Assembly: GCA_000697475.1 (NCBI GenBank)
Contig: JNEU01001176.1
Location: forward strand, 62,001-126,000
Direction: 5' to 3'
Source of the DNA: Lichtheimia corymbifera B2541
Taxonomy: Eukaryota; Mucoromycota; Mucoromycetes; Mucorales; Lichtheimiaceae
DNA length: 64,000 nucleotides
The position numbers and the translations under genes were made by a program. The notes under the pieces are model-generated. The model was not told the origin of the DNA and searched no databases. It worked only from the letters and a program-made list of their open reading frames with translations. This document shows positions 35,993-48,827 of the stretch, one piece after another (within the stretch, counting starts at the first letter, position 1; the number at the start of each line of letters is the position of its first letter).

Positions 35993-38900
35993 ATGACTTT
36001 ATCGCATACAACCTCAGTATCACCTCGTCGATCCAACAATTTCTTACATGCCGACCGACCATCATTGGACGAACTACGACGATCGTCTTCCAAATGGTTG
36101 AATGGTGGTAGCAGCAACAGCAGTAATCTATTTCGACTTGGGAGTTCGCTTGCACGAAGGGCCACCTCCATGACACCAGCACCTTCTCGGTCGACACCCC
36201 ACCCTAGAGCCTCTTTACAAGAAACCAGGACAAAGATACGAGCAAAGCCTAGTTTTGATGGACGTTCCAGAATTCGCCAAGAGAACGGGAATACCGGCAC
36301 GGACATATATGATAGTGCTCATGTTGTTGCTCAGCAAGGTAATGAATGAATAAGGCTTGGAGACGCCTTTTTTGGATATATCCTTTCTCACTTTCTTTTT
36401 CGTTTTTTCCTCACTGTTTTGATAAAAAGAAGATCGGGATCCATCATCCGGTATGCAATCAACATTGACTGTTTTATATTGCGCTTATCTATCGGTCGTT
36501 GCCCGGGAATTCAGACGACGCATTATTCTTGTGGACCGTGTCAAGAATGGTATCGAATATAAGAATGTATTTGATGGACGAGAAGCCATTGTAAGATTAT
36601 TACATGTGATGATGCTCTCCTCCTCCTTCCGCTTCCGAGTAACCGATGCAAACAAACAATAGGACACACTGGCAGACATCATTGGCAATACACAACGACG
36701 CGATATCGCTCTTCGATTAGGACGCGCGCTTGGTGCACAACGCTTTTTTCACGATGTCAACTATGAGAGCCGATTGGTCGATACATTTACCGAAATATAC
36801 CAGTTTTACGACGACAATGATTATTTTGGTACAAGTAGCAGTGATAGCAGTGTGATTGTATCCACCACTGGAACAGAGGACTCGATCGAGGCAACAACAC
36901 CAGAATATGATTCATCCATGGAACAGCAACAACATCAACAACAACAACCATCCACGTTGCCTAATGGTGTGTTTACCGACTTGACCTATTGTTATGTGCC
37001 CACTTGTGTCGGCAAAAAACCGTGCTACAGCCACACTTGCCCAAAACGGGAGGTAGGCCCGATCAAAAGAATCTTTTTATATACACATGAAGCGTATCAC
37101 TCACTTTTTCATTGTTGACAGAGATTGCACAAGCGGCCAGACAGTATCGATGCACGTCTTGCACGATCCACAACGCATGCATACCTGCGACAACAAGAGC
37201 AACAACTCTGGTCAAATACAGCTCCACCTTACATTGCAGCAACGGTGTCTTCCAGTGAAAGAAAACGCCAAGAAACCATCTTTGAACTTGTGTACACTGA
37301 AGAGAACTTTGTAAAAGATCTTGAATATATTCATGATGTAAGTTGGAGGAGGAGGAAGGGGGCGGATCAGTGAACACTGGAAGCTTAGTTATCATGGGCT
37401 CGTCTTTTTAGATGTGGATACAGCCATTAAGAGAACAAGATATCATTCCTCCATCACGACGTGAGACGTTTATCAATAAGGTGTTTTGCAACATTATGGC
37501 GATTCATCAAGTGAATCATCGCTTCCTTTCGGCATTGCGTGTACTACAAGAAGAAAATCCGATTGTGGCACAAATCGGCGACGTGGTGCTGGATTTTGTT
37601 ATGCAACTGGAACCGTTTTTACTCTATGGTGCACGACAACATGAAGCAAAATACATGCTGGATCAAGAGCGTGTCAATAATAAAAAGTTTGCAGTATTTG
37701 CGGAGGTAAGTGTGTGTGGGTGAGAGAGGGAGGATTGAATTATCACCCATGCGTTTGATGTTTACTCAACTTTTATGCACATACATTCAGGAAACAGAGC
37801 GTGATCCATCGTCGTACAGGCTTGAATTGGATGGTTACCTGAGTAAACCCACAGCTCGGCTTGGTCGCTATACCCTGTTTCTAGATGCCATATTGAAACA
37901 CACTCCACCGGATAATCCAGATCGCATCAATATACCAAAGGCAACTGATATCATCAAACAATTCTTGACACGCGTCAATGAAGAGAATGGAAAAGCCAAA
38001 AATCGATTCGATTTGGAACGCATCGACCAAAAGCTACTCTTTAAATCTGACAAAGTGGTACGTTCGCGTTGGATGGGTCAATGCAGTGGTGGTGGTATTC
38101 ATGTCGAGCATACAATAGGATCTCAAGCTCTTAGAGCAAGATCGAGTATTGGTCAAGCAAGTCAAATTATGCAAGAACCCAAATGCTGACGCACCACCCA
38201 ATTATCTCGTATTGCTGTTTGACCATTATCTGGTGATGACCAAAGTCAAATTGATTAACCGACAGGAGCGATATGTGGTGAAGCGGAGGGTAATTATATA
38301 TATCTTATGCAATCATCGCCGTCAACTCATCCCGTGCGATTTCTTCTCTACTATAGCCCATTCCTTTGGAATTGTTGGAGGTTTCGTTACCAGCAGCACC
38401 ACGTCGATCCAGCTCCATTCTTCCTTCTATGAGCCATGCCAATCGTGCAGATCCATCCGCTGTGCCTAATAGACAGACAGCTGGCAAAGCAACATTTCCC
38501 ATTGTGTTCCAACATATTGGAAGGAGGGGCACCAATACGAGCCTTACCTTGTACGCTCCTGCATTGCCGATCCTTAAGCCTTGGGTGGAACAAATTCGAA
38601 TCCAGCAAAGCATCAGATCCAAGCGTGAGCCCGTGTTTGCAATGATACCTGCAGTACAAGAACATAGGTTTCTGGATGATGTTCGTATCAATCATATTGT
38701 TACCTTTAGTAAGTATTCCTCTTCAAAAACCCCTTGTTCCATGTTGCTCACAATATCTGTGAATAGACAATGGACAGCAATATGTTCTTGCAACGGATGC
38801 TGGTGTCTATGTTGGTCATACCGGAAGGTCAAGCAAACCCCACAAGATATTAGCTGTGGAGAGGGTAGCCCAAGTCCAAGTCTTGGAAGAAGCGCAATTG

Positions 38901-39943
38901 CTCTTGATACTAGCAGACAAGACCCTCTATGAATATAGTTTGGATGTCGTGAACAACAAGCCCGAAGAACAAGCCGCTGGTCGACCTATACAATCCCACG
39001 TACCCCATTTCCATGTGGGTTCAAGTCTCGGACGCAAGCTTGTGTGTATTCCACGCGTTACCACTCCTTTGAACACCAACATCACCCTTTTCGAACCATC
39101 ACGACCCAATCAAATGGAACGCAACAAGCGATTTCTCGGCAAAATCGTCAAAAAGTCATCATCATCATCATCATCACCCTCCGACATCCATCTTAAGAAA
39201 TTCAAAGAGTGTTATATACCAAGTGAAGCCTGGGCCCTCGAGCTATCTCAAAGTCAGATGTTGATCACCTGTCCTCGAGGAATCATCATGGTGGACCTAC
39301 GATCTAATCAAACACAACGTAAGTAAAAAGAACACAATGACACATCAAAATGCATCTTTGTTTGCTAATTTTCTTTGTTTAGAAATGCTGAATCCAGACG
39401 ACAGAAGCCTATCATTTATCACTGAACGTGAAAAGGATGAATCCCGGTTAAACATACGAGCACCCATGAAGCATATTGCTGTCTTTCGTGCAGTACGAGG
39501 CGATCATTTTGTTTGTTATGATGGTTAGTGTTCGTCATGCATAGTGGTGATGAGTGTTGACTTTTGGATATGAGTAGAATTTGGATTCTATATTGATGGC
39601 AGAGGCAATCGCAATCATCGCAACTTTAAGATTGAGTTTGAAGGTGCTCCTGAAGCCTACGCTTTTGCTTACCCTTACGTTGTTGCCTTTGAGCCAAATT
39701 TTATCGAGATCCGTAATGTCATTACCGTAAGTTGGATGGATGAAGGGGCCTTGAATACGCTGTATCCTAAGTGTCCTATGTTTTCTGTAGGGTGCCCTTG
39801 AGCAGATAATACGCGGCAGAGATATACGATGTTTAAATAATGGACACAAGACCGAGAAACCCTTCATTTATGGCGTTATGGGTGATCCATCCCAGCCTAC
39901 CTTTCAGTACATATTCCAACTGCAGCCTCTCTTTACCAACTGA
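35993..39943 (+). CDS. ROM2: Rom2-type Rho1 guanine nucleotide exchange factor (DEP-DH-PH-CNH), 1063 aa
   Basis: Exons 35993-36338, 36430-36590, 36663-37052, 37122-37337, 37412-37705, 37791-38057, 38119-38289, 38357-38708, 38767-39318, 39383-39523, 39578-39726 and 39791-39943. After a Ser/Arg-rich N-terminus comes a DEP domain (about 141-205; REFRRRIILVDRVKNGIEYK, GRALGAQRFFHDVNYESRL). The DH domain (about 349-545) has ELVYTEENFVKDLEYIHD and YLSKPTARLGRYTLFLDAIL. The PH domain (about 560-700) has LVLLFDHYLVMTKVK and RRPIPLELLEV. The C-terminal CNH/citron domain has INHIVTFNNGQQYVLATDAG, RNFKIEFEGAPEAYAFAYP and FEPNFIEIRNVIT. Domain order equals that of Rom1/Rom2 and Rgf1-3, which activate Rho1 for cell-wall integrity at the plasma membrane. 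Confidence 0.95.
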
Positions 39944-40159
39944 CACCTCCTTTGTATCTTTATTACTCCCGCTTTTCCTGCCATCCTAATACCTATATAA
40001 TCATGCCATTTGACTTGAATAATACAATACTACATTATGCATTGAACAACCGATGAGCGTCAGGTGCACAAAAATTGCGTGATTTCTCACGCATACTAAC
40101 AAAATATGGCATTGTGAATTTCTTATCTCTTTCTTTCCCTTTCGCATTCTACACGCAGC

Positions 40160-41362
40160 ATGGTCTTTGATCCTCAACTCAATATCCCCATCCTTGACTT
40201 GTCGCAGTACCGACCTAGCGATCCATCGTCCCAAGCTGATACGGATTCATTTCTCGAACAACTACATACTGCCATGCGCGATGTGGGATTCTTTTATATC
40301 AAGAACCATGGTGTATCTGAAAAACTGCAACAGGATTCACTTGAGCTTACAAAGACTTTTTTCGCTTTGCCTGTGGAGGAAAAGCTAAAGGTCGAGACAG
40401 TAAACTCCCCTCATTTCCGTGGCTATGCACGTTTAGGCAAGTAGTAGTTGTTGTAAAATACCCTTTTAACTAATCCTTTAGGGTTGTATATATAGACTCA
40501 GAGACTACAAATTACAAACAAGATCATCGAGAACAACTTGATATTGCCCGAGAACAACCACCCGTCTCCATGGATGCACCTTACTATCTCCATATGCAAG
40601 GCCCCAATCAATGGCCCAAGGATCCACCTGAATTGAAGGAAACGATTTTGGAATTTATGAACGAGTTAACCAAAGTGGCCCGGTTGCTGCTAAGTGCAAT
40701 GGTCAAAAGTGTCAAGGTGATCGATCACGACAGCTTTATGAACATGTTTACCGATGATGCGTGCACTGTACGAATGAAATTGGCAAGCTACCCTGCAGGC
40801 AGTGTTGAAACCACAGAGGGTGGTGGATGGGGTGTTGGACCTCACAAGGATTATGGCATTGTCACAGTACTTTTGCAAGACCAAGTGGGTGGGTTACAAG
40901 TACAGACGCATCATGGCGAGTGGGTGGTAAGTAGGGCGGTGTCTCTCCGAACAAAAGATGTGGTGGTGGTCAGTGCGCATTAATGCAAGAGTTATCTAAA
41001 AGGACGTTACGCCTATTCCAAATACATTTGTCGTTAACATTGGTGAAGTCTTTGAACGTTTGACACGTAAACGCTTTGTTGCAACCACGCATCGTGTCAA
41101 GGTGAGCGATAAGCATCGTTATTCACTGCCTTTGTTCCTGGGACCTCGATTGGATGCACGTATCCCAGAACTTGTGGATGACGGCGAGCCAGCAAAAGAA
41201 GTAACAGATGTAAAGCAAGATCAATTACTGCAAGACCCAATATACGGTGTGAACCAGATCAATGGGTACCTCCGTAGCCATAAGCGTGTGGCGGCTCGTT
41301 GGTACCATTATGATGAGCAGACCCAAGAATGGAAACGGCGAATGACACCATTTATTGCCTAG
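40160..41362 (+). CDS. 2-oxoglutarate/Fe(II)-dependent dioxygenase (isopenicillin-N-synthase-like), 355 aa
   Basis: Exons 40160-40436, 40496-40926 and 41003-41362; the first intron has a GC donor (GCAAGT). The N-terminal DIOX_N block is present (IPILDLSQYR, MRDVGFFYIKNHGV, FRGYARLDSETTNYKQDHRE). The iron-binding HxD is in GVGPHKDYGIVTVLLQD and the distal His in FVATTHRVKV. The RxS that binds 2-oxoglutarate is RYSLPLFLGP. DVTPIPNTFVVNIGEVFERL is typical. All catalytic residues are intact. Substrates of fungal members are very diverse, and no biosynthetic neighbours help here. The stop is only 29 bp from the ATG of the next gene. Confidence 0.93.
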
Positions 41363-41391
41363 CTTCTTTTTTTTCCATTTGTAAATTATCT

Positions 41392-42672
41392 ATGCAGTCT
41401 CTTTTTCGTACTCGTGTCAGTAAACGACGCTTTTTTATTATCCTTGTTGTTTTCTCTCTTGCTTCATTCACCATCCTCTTTCAACATGGACTGTCATCAC
41501 CCTCTCTTTATACGTAAGCTCAACTTGGAGATTACTTGACAATTGGATCCAGACAAGCTCATGCGTGTATATATATAGCACTGACAAGATACCCAACAAC
41601 AAACCATCCTTGTTTATTGCTGCCAACTTGTATAACAACGAGCCTATCCTCAACTACTGGATGACTGAAGTCGAGCGTCTGGCACAGTGGGCAGGTCCTT
41701 CTCGTGTGTTTATCTCTGTCTATGAGAATGGTAACAAAAAGGCTATCATTGTCAATGATTGATCACTCGCTCACACATGTATATATACACAGGTAGCAAA
41801 GATCAAACCAAAAAGATCCTGGCCTCCTGGCGAGATCGATTGGAAGAATTGGATATTCCACATAGCATCGTTACAGACGACCAACCCAAGATCACGGAGG
41901 ACTCGATCAGGCGGATTGTAACACTGGCTAATGTGCGTAACCAGGCGTTGGCACCACTCTTTGAAAACAGCAATGGATCATCGTCGATTTCTTCCTATGA
42001 CCGGATCGTCTATCTGAACGACATTGTATTTCGCTTGGAGGATGTCTTAAAGCTACTCGATACCAATGGTGGTGATTTTGATGCAGCATGTGGTCTTGAT
42101 TTCTTTGGTCGCTTTTACGATGTATTTGCCACACGTGAAATTGATGGTCGATGGGTGGGTTCAGGCGACTATCCCTACTTTGCTGATGAAACGAGTCAAA
42201 AGCTATTACGTCAAGGACAACCGGTACCTGTTTATAGCTGCTGGAACGGTATGGCCGTGTTTGCTGCAGAGCCCTTTATCAACCACCATCTCCAATTCCG
42301 AGCCATATTGCCAAAGGAACCCCAACCACCCGTGGAAGCATCCGAATGCTGTCTCATTTTCACTGATTTGCGCGAGGTGCACAAGGACGCACGTGTGTTT
42401 ATTAATCCCAAAGTCAGGGTAAGATGGATAATGCTACTACGAGGTGGTACTAGCTAAAAGCTAACCGCATCTCTCAATAGGTCGCTTATGACTTGTTCCA
42501 TTACTGGTATGCCCGTACGATACTCCCGCTTTGGAACCCCTTCATGCTGCTGTACAATCACCCAAACCACGAAATGGACAATGAAAAGGAAGCTGAATGG
42601 ACATATCAGGTTCATCAAGCATATGACATGGGAGTCGATGAACGCGATTATATCTGTTTGCAACCTCGGTAG
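41392..42672 (+). CDS. CMT1: GT69 alpha-1,3-mannosyltransferase (CMT1/CAP59 family), 363 aa
   Basis: Exons 41392-41513, 41579-41730, 41793-42418 and 42481-42672. It is a type II membrane protein: a short basic N-terminus, then one hydrophobic segment (about residues 14-31), then the lumenal catalytic part. Family blocks are SLFIAANLYNNEPILNYWM, VFISVYENGSKDQTKKIL, YDRIVYLNDIVFRLEDVL, DAACGLDFFGRFYDVFATRE and VPVYSCWNGMAVFAAEPF, with an ending on CLQPR. GT69 members add alpha-1,3-mannose in fungal surface glycans; CMT1 was described for the cryptococcal capsule. Here a role in cell-wall or glycoprotein mannosylation is inferred. It lies 29 bp downstream of the dioxygenase stop on the same strand. 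Confidence 0.92.
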
Positions 42673-42771
42673 ATAGATGTTGTATGTATGAATAAAGCAG
42701 ATATATGGTCCAGTTTCATTTATGATGTATAATAGAAGATGAAGGTATTAACAATATAGAGTATATAATTA

Positions 42772-43385
42772 CTACTGCAGGTTGAAGTTGAGGTGATTGC
42801 ATGTTACTGTTTGGTCGGACTGATCACTGATTCGGATACGGCCATCCAACGGCAACCTGGGAATTTCCTTGGGAATAAACGCTATTTTGGTAAACATGAT
42901 CAGCACGGCGTTGTATCGTCATAAAGGAAACAAATAAATACCTAATGCTTCCAACACAAGGTCGCCAGCAGGCAAAGGACAGCTCAAATCCCCTTTTATA
43001 ATATCGGATTCCAACACATTGCAAAGGTCAAGGTCCTTTTGTACTTTGATCATAGACAACAGGTTCAAATCAATGGACACCTTGCCACCTGTAACCTCGG
43101 ATACTGTGGAGACAAACAACATGATCAGTATGTATCCACAACAGAGACATTCATGATGCACTTACAAAGGTTGCCATTGATCCGCACATTGATATCTTGG
43201 CCTGCATGAGGTGTAGCTGGTGAAATATAGACCCCGTCTTCGTATGCCCTCAATAGGTGCGAGCTGGGATCATCGCATAAAGACCAAATTTCGCCATGAC
43301 GTTCGGGTGACATGAAGGGCTGCTGGATAGGATGGCCAATGACGACCGTTGCCATTGCAACCAAAGATATGAAATGGAGACGCAT
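42772..43385 (-). CDS. ML-domain secreted phosphatidylglycerol/phosphatidylinositol transfer protein (NPC2-like), 163 aa
   Basis: Exons in coding order: 43166-43385, 42942-43103 and 42772-42881. An N-terminal signal peptide (MRLHFISLVAMATVVIGHP) is followed by the ML fold: SLCDDPSSHLLR, VYISPATPHAGQDINVRING, EVTGGKVSIDLNLLSMIKVQ, LDLCNVLESDIIKGDLSCPL and DQSDQTVTCNHLNFNLQ. The Cys pairs fit the disulfides of NPC2-type proteins, which carry a lipid in a beta-sandwich pocket. Fungal members transfer PG/PI or sterol in the vacuole or secretory path. The length is normal for the family. Confidence 0.9.
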
Positions 43386-43540
43386 AAAGTAGGTGTGGGG
43401 TGTTGAGGGGAACGAAAGAAAAAAAGAAAGAAAAAAAAGAGGCAAAGCAATTAAGGGATCTGATGACGAAAGTTGCGTATTCTTTTGTGGATACCATTCT
43501 TTTTTAGGAACTGTGTATGTATATATGTGTGTAGATAGAG

Positions 43541-44532
43541 CTAACCAAAGTAATGCGCTATGGCCCACATGAATGCAATAGTGATGATCAGACCGACAAT
43601 GAAGATCCATTTATCTTGAGCTGTCCTTCGTTCGATATACCGGATAACGTTCTTTGATAATCCCAATGTGTTGGCAGCATCCAATAGCCTCTTTTGTGTT
43701 TTCTATGTAACAATAAAGGTTAACAACATTCATGCAAACCATCCATCCATCTCCGTCTCTCCCCTATTTACCTTTAATACACCATGTTGATCTGTCAAAT
43801 TCTCCAAAAGGTTTTGTGCTTGAGTAATAAAGTCATCCAACTGCGAATCGGTTGAATCGACAAAAGCGGATTCTCGCATGGCAAATTCGGATCGGGAGAG
43901 ATAAGGATATTCCTGGTGTATATCAGTCAGCCCTCACTTTGCTTGTAGGTAGTAGTAGAGTACACTTACTGAAGAAGATTCGGTCGTTGTTTGATGTCGG
44001 CCTCCTCTTCTTGCTAATAGGGAATCACGGTTTTGTTCAAGTTGCTGTTCTGCTTGTTGCTTTTTAAGACCTTCAAATCGTGTTCGCATCGCTTGCAAAT
44101 CTTCTCGAAACTTGGATACACGGCTAGATACACACACACACACTTTAGATATTGGATCCTATCCTCCCTTTACAACAATATCCTTACTTCAACGCAGTCT
44201 CCTTTTTGACCGTTACCATCTCACGTTTAGCAAGGTTGTCATAGTCATCGATGGATCGTTGTAACGTGCTAAAAGCAGCTGTTATTTGGCCTATTCAAAA
44301 GATACATTCTGCACTTGTTAGCTTCCAACAGTACCTTTATATTATATATAGCCCGTGGACAAGTTACCTTGCAATCCTGCCGATGTGTCTTGTCCGGATG
44401 CGAATTCTGTTGCAAACATAAAGGTCAATGAGCTTGGATATTGTTGACTTTTGAACTGCAGGTGAACGTACTATCAAGATCTCGCAGTAGCGCATTGGAT
44501 TGCTTTAAAGCATGATTGTAAAGTGAATTCAT
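43541..44532 (-). CDS. BOS1: Golgi Qb-SNARE Bos1 (membrin/GOSR2), 219 aa
   Basis: Exons in coding order: 44472-44532, 44368-44406, 44188-44290, 43970-44123, 43772-43912 and 43541-43702. It starts MNSLYNHALKQSNALLRDL as Bos1/membrin does. There is an Habc-like helical region (KREMVTVKKETALNRVSKFR), a SNARE motif containing LLENLTDQHGVLKKTQKRLL and ANTLGLSKNVIRYIERR, and a single C-terminal transmembrane anchor (WIFIVGLIITIAFMWAIAHY). Bos1 pairs with Bet1, Sec22 and Sed5 for ER-to-Golgi vesicle fusion. The size is close to the usual 215-245 residues. Confidence 0.94.
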
Positions 44533-44802
44533 GCCGAGGATATAGGGAAGGGAGTGTATGTATGTATGCACGAAAATAGGATCAAAGGAGCGAATGATAC
44601 GCCACGTCAATGCCAGCACCTTTTTTTCGAGTCAGCTGTGAATGATTACAGTTGTGCCTGACACCTCTCATACACATGTTGTATACCATCCAACGGCACA
44701 TGATACTTTTGTTTATAAGAGTAGAAGAAGAATAGAATGCGAGTGGAATATGCAAAGAAAAAACGTTGACGATATTTACAGTGGAATAATAAAGTCTCTA
44801 AG

Positions 44803-47102
44803 CTACTTTAAGTCGTGGTACAATTTATGGATGAAATGGGTCCAGAGCGTCGCAGACGCTGGCATCGATGATAATGATAATGACTTGAATTCCCGGAAAA
44901 CGTCATGTGCACCTTGATGGTCTTTACCAGCTACCATGGCATGAAGAGCGTAATAATAGGATCGAATAAGGGGTACTGGTGATGAGGATGAGGATGAGGA
45001 TGTAGAGTCGTTTGTTGTTGTTGTTGTTGATTCTTTAGGTCTAGGTCGTTCCTCCATTCTCCAAAACCGTTGCACCGCTTCAAGATCACCAGCAGAGTAC
45101 GCACCATAAATCATAAGATCAAATGTTGCAATGTCAGGCGTCATCTTCTCGTCAACCATCTCTTGAAACACTTGAGCGGCTTTGGGATACCATTCGACGG
45201 ATTGAACAAGACTCATAATTAATGCATTGTAGTGGAATTTGTTGAGAACAGTCTCCTTGCTTTTGAGCGTGGTCCAAAACTGCCAGGCATTTTCAGGCAT
45301 CTTGAGACGTGCATAGGCTGTTAACAAGGCTGTATGAGCGAGGTGATCGGGATGGGCAATAGCGTCATAACTTTGTTGAACACCAAGTGCATGCAGTTCA
45401 CGACGTGATAATTCATTTTGTTCCTCCTCTTCTTCTTCTCCTTCATAGGGTTCTTCATCAAGAGACCATCCAGGATCCCAATCCAAATCACGTGCACCAG
45501 CGACACCATGAGCTTTAATAAGCAATGTCAAAGCGGGTCTATCGAGGGGTTCTTGATCATCCGTCAACTTCCATAAGCTACGAAGGACTTGGATAGCCTT
45601 GGAAGGTTCTTCATGCGTGGGTGAGTGAACAAACATGGATGCAAGGATGGTATAAGTCGTCAAATTCGCGGGTATGCCTTGGTCCATCATTTCACTCAGC
45701 ACCTGGTATGCCTTTTTATATTCATGTGTTCGTGCATATGCTTGGATCAATGGCCCATAGAGATGTGCTGTTGGTTGTAATGCATTGGGTGCCTTGCGCA
45801 TCAATTGGATCACCGTGTGTGCCTTTTCAATGTCGCCTGTCTCCGCATAGCCAAGAACAAGATGTGCATACACGTATTCATTGGGAAGGATCCCTTTGCC
45901 CACCATTGCTTTGAGCGTCCGCTCAGCAGCCGCCATATCACGTTTCAACACCGCATTTCGAATGATGGTTGCATAGGCAATAACATCTGGACTCGAGCCT
46001 GATTCAACTGACGCTACTACGTTGGATAATCGACGCTCCAAATCGCCAACATCTCCTCCTTTGACCTTGCCAGAGATATCCAGTGCAATGTTGAATGTCC
46101 TGTCATTGGGGGTAATGCCACGTTTCTCCATATCACAGAATACGGCTTCCACATCCTTCAAGCGGCCCATCCTTCCATAAGCTGTAAGCAGCACATTAAA
46201 GGTGACCACATCAGGCGTAATATTTTGCTGATCCAAGGTACGAACAAGCGCCACAAGTTTGTTCAAGTATCGCTGACTTTGTCCATTGCTTTCCTTGATA
46301 CGACGCAGATACGCTGCTGCCAGCTTGTTGTAGGTGCGTTCGGTGGCAGGTTGGTTGCAGTAAGTGCCCATCGACCTTAACATCACCTCGGCTCTTTCCA
46401 ATTGATCCAATCGATCCAATAATTCCAGTACAATGCGAAACTCGTTTTCATCCAAATATAACCGAGTCGATCGAACATAGCTGAGGAGCGAGTTGAGCCG
46501 CCTATTGTTCAACATGCCATGATGATTCTTGGGGTCGTTGCGGATATCAGCACGTAGCGATGCAAGTAGGCGTTGTATAATCGTTCGTGGGCCTGGCGAT
46601 GATTCGCTGTCACGTGGCAACTTTTCAAACACTTGCCACGCAAGATCGGTTTCCTTGGCATCAAGATGCGAGAGAATGGTCACAGCCGAGGATATTGCTT
46701 GTGGTGAAAGAATCGACTTGTCGATTTGGGAGGTAATGTGAAGAGGAATACGTCGCTTGGCAGCTCGTTTGGATTCCGTGCTACTGTGAAACGCGTCTGT
46801 GGTGGTGCCCGCTGTGGTTGTTTCAACGATTGGAGCCGTAGACCGCTTGTCAACTACATGGACACGTTAGTTGGATTGAACTCGTCACTTTGTACACAGG
46901 TGTCAAAAATACCTTTACAGGAGCAGCTCGACAATGCGCGTCGTGTTGATGATCGGGTTGATGCTGCTGCAGTGGCTAGGTTCCGAGAAGTGGTGGGTGG
47001 TGTGTGCATGTGTAGAAACAAGACTCGCCATTGCTGTAAGAGTCGTTTGTTGACATGCTGGCTTGCAATCGAATGCAGCTGTCGGCACTGCCAATGGGTC
47101 AT
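44803..47102 (-). CDS. Mitochondrial pentatricopeptide-repeat protein, 746 aa
   Basis: Exons in coding order: 46913-47102 and 44803-46853. The N-terminus is rich in Arg/Ser/Thr/His without acids (HVNKRLLQQWR, TAAASTRSSTRRA), as expected for a mitochondrial targeting peptide; this decides the ATG at 47102. Many PPR units follow, for example VVTFNVLLTAYGRMGRLKDV, RTFNIALDISGKVKGG, YAHLVLGYAETGDIEKAHTV and LYGPLIQAYARTHEYKKAYQ. PPR proteins bind organellar RNA for stability, processing or translation. The RNA target cannot be read off. The acidic insert EEPYEGEEEEEEQNE near residue 500 interrupts the repeats. Confidence 0.9.
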
Positions 47103-47756
47103 GGCAGCGTGTGGAAGGGGTTGTTTTGTTTTTTGGGAGCAAGGAACGTCAAGCTGCAAATCCCGACAACAAAAAACAAATATTTCAATCGCCTGATGAT
47201 TTCCTCCATCTAACTCAGTGTGTAATCCTTCTTGTCCTCCTCCACCGTCACCACCCATACTACCCATTCCATGTAACCATCCCTTTCACAGTCCTTTGTA
47301 TTCTATTGCATTAATTCAACGATACAACTGTCATTTTTCCTATCAGCTTAATAAAAAGCATCCACCCTTGTCCTGCGGAGGTATAATTTCCAAGGTGTCG
47401 TTCTTATTACGCCTCCTCATGCTACATATTTGATATCAGCGTTAATGCCATATATATGTATATCGATACACCATGTGGTAAATGATCCCATGACTTGTAC
47501 ATAGCCACATGTCTATTGGAAGTAAATAGTCAATTGTATGTGGAGAAGATTTGTACATGATAATACTAATCACACGTTTAGAGTCATCACAAGACGAATG
47601 ATGATCTCTGTTTATTCACTATACGTCATAAAGAACGCATGCACACAAGCCGGTAACCACCCCGATACAAAGAACAATATACAAGTTACATAAACAACCA
47701 TGGTGCTATACAAAAAGAAAGAGGAGATAAAAAGAAAAAAAGAGATAATAATAGGA
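47103..47756. other. Intergenic region, no gene seen
   Basis: This separates the PPR gene start from the bHLH gene end, both on the minus strand. It is AT-rich with no supported ORF. An open minus-strand frame reaching back to 47267 is continuous with the PPR start but has Gly-rich, non-conserved content and is treated as leader. Confidence 0.5.
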
Positions 47757-48827
47757 TCACGAGTGTCGAGTCAACTGATCTGGAGAAATGTGAAGGTTTC
47801 CGAATTGCTGTTGGAACCTTGTATTGTCATGAGTGAGATGAACAGGAGGGTGCTGGTGGTGGTCTTGATGTTGTTGTTCATTAGGTGGCGGTGGAGGGAG
47901 TCTGTTACTGCTTTGCGAAGGTGCTGGTGCTGGTGGTGGATGAGGATGATGCATCATGGCAGGCATTTTACCGCTTTTTAGATCCTCAATCATCTGCTCA
48001 AGGTCTCTGACCCGATCCTGGTACCGTGACAATTCTCCTTGTAGTTCCTTGATGTGATCGACCGATAATTTCAAAATCGTCCCTTTGTTGATAGCTCGCG
48101 TGTTGTTGCCTGGGGTACCTTGATTACTTGAAACCGTCATGACATTGGAACTGGTAGGAGCTGTCTCCAGCAAATGCTCGGGTAGCAATGTGCATAGTTC
48201 TATCATGTACATCAGTCTCTGTGGTGTGGTTGCTATGTGTGGCTATCATTCTTATTACCATGGATACGTTCGTTGATATTATCTCGTCGTCTTCTTTCAA
48301 CTGCATTATGTGATTCACGACGCCGTCGACGTTTTTCAAAGATCTCTTGGAGACTACAAGAGTGTGTGAGCTCGTTTTATTTCCACATTCACACACACGC
48401 ACGCACGCACTTACTTTCGCTGCTGCGCTTCATCTTCTTCGCCTGTGAATCCATCGATATGACTGGTCGAAGTAGAAGGTGAAACAACCAAATCACGGCC
48501 ATTAAAGATAGGCGATTGGCCAAAGGAAGAGCTTGTAGAATCAAGGCTTGTTCCAAACCAGTTTTGAGCATTATTGGGGTCACCAAAAGGAATACCACGC
48601 CCACCCGGTGGACTCATTGCAATGGAGGCAGCTGCACCAAAGCTACCTTGTCGTTGATGGTGATGTAACTGGTACGATGAGGAAGGTGGTGGGTTGAAAA
48701 GCCGACTGTTTCGTGCAACAGGAACAGCACCAACAGTGGTGTGTGGACTACTTGTACTTGTCCCAGGTGTCGGTGAAAATGGATGATCGCCTTCAAGATT
48801 AAAAGATTGATGTGTGGGTGAATACAT
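47757..48827 (-). CDS. bHLH transcription factor, 316 aa
   Basis: Exons in coding order: 48415-48827, 48259-48353 and 47757-48199. A Ser/Pro/Gly-rich N-terminal region is followed by the basic region RRRRRESHNAVERRRRDNIN, helix 1 ERIHELCTLLPEHLLE, a loop of about 25 residues, and helix 2 NKGTILKLSVDHIKELQGEL. This runs into a leucine-zipper-like heptad (YQDRVRDLEQMIEDLK). His, Glu and Arg at the usual basic-region positions predict binding to CACGTG-type E-boxes, as in USF/MITF-like fungal factors. The C-terminus is Pro/His/Gln-rich. Target genes are unknown. Confidence 0.92.
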
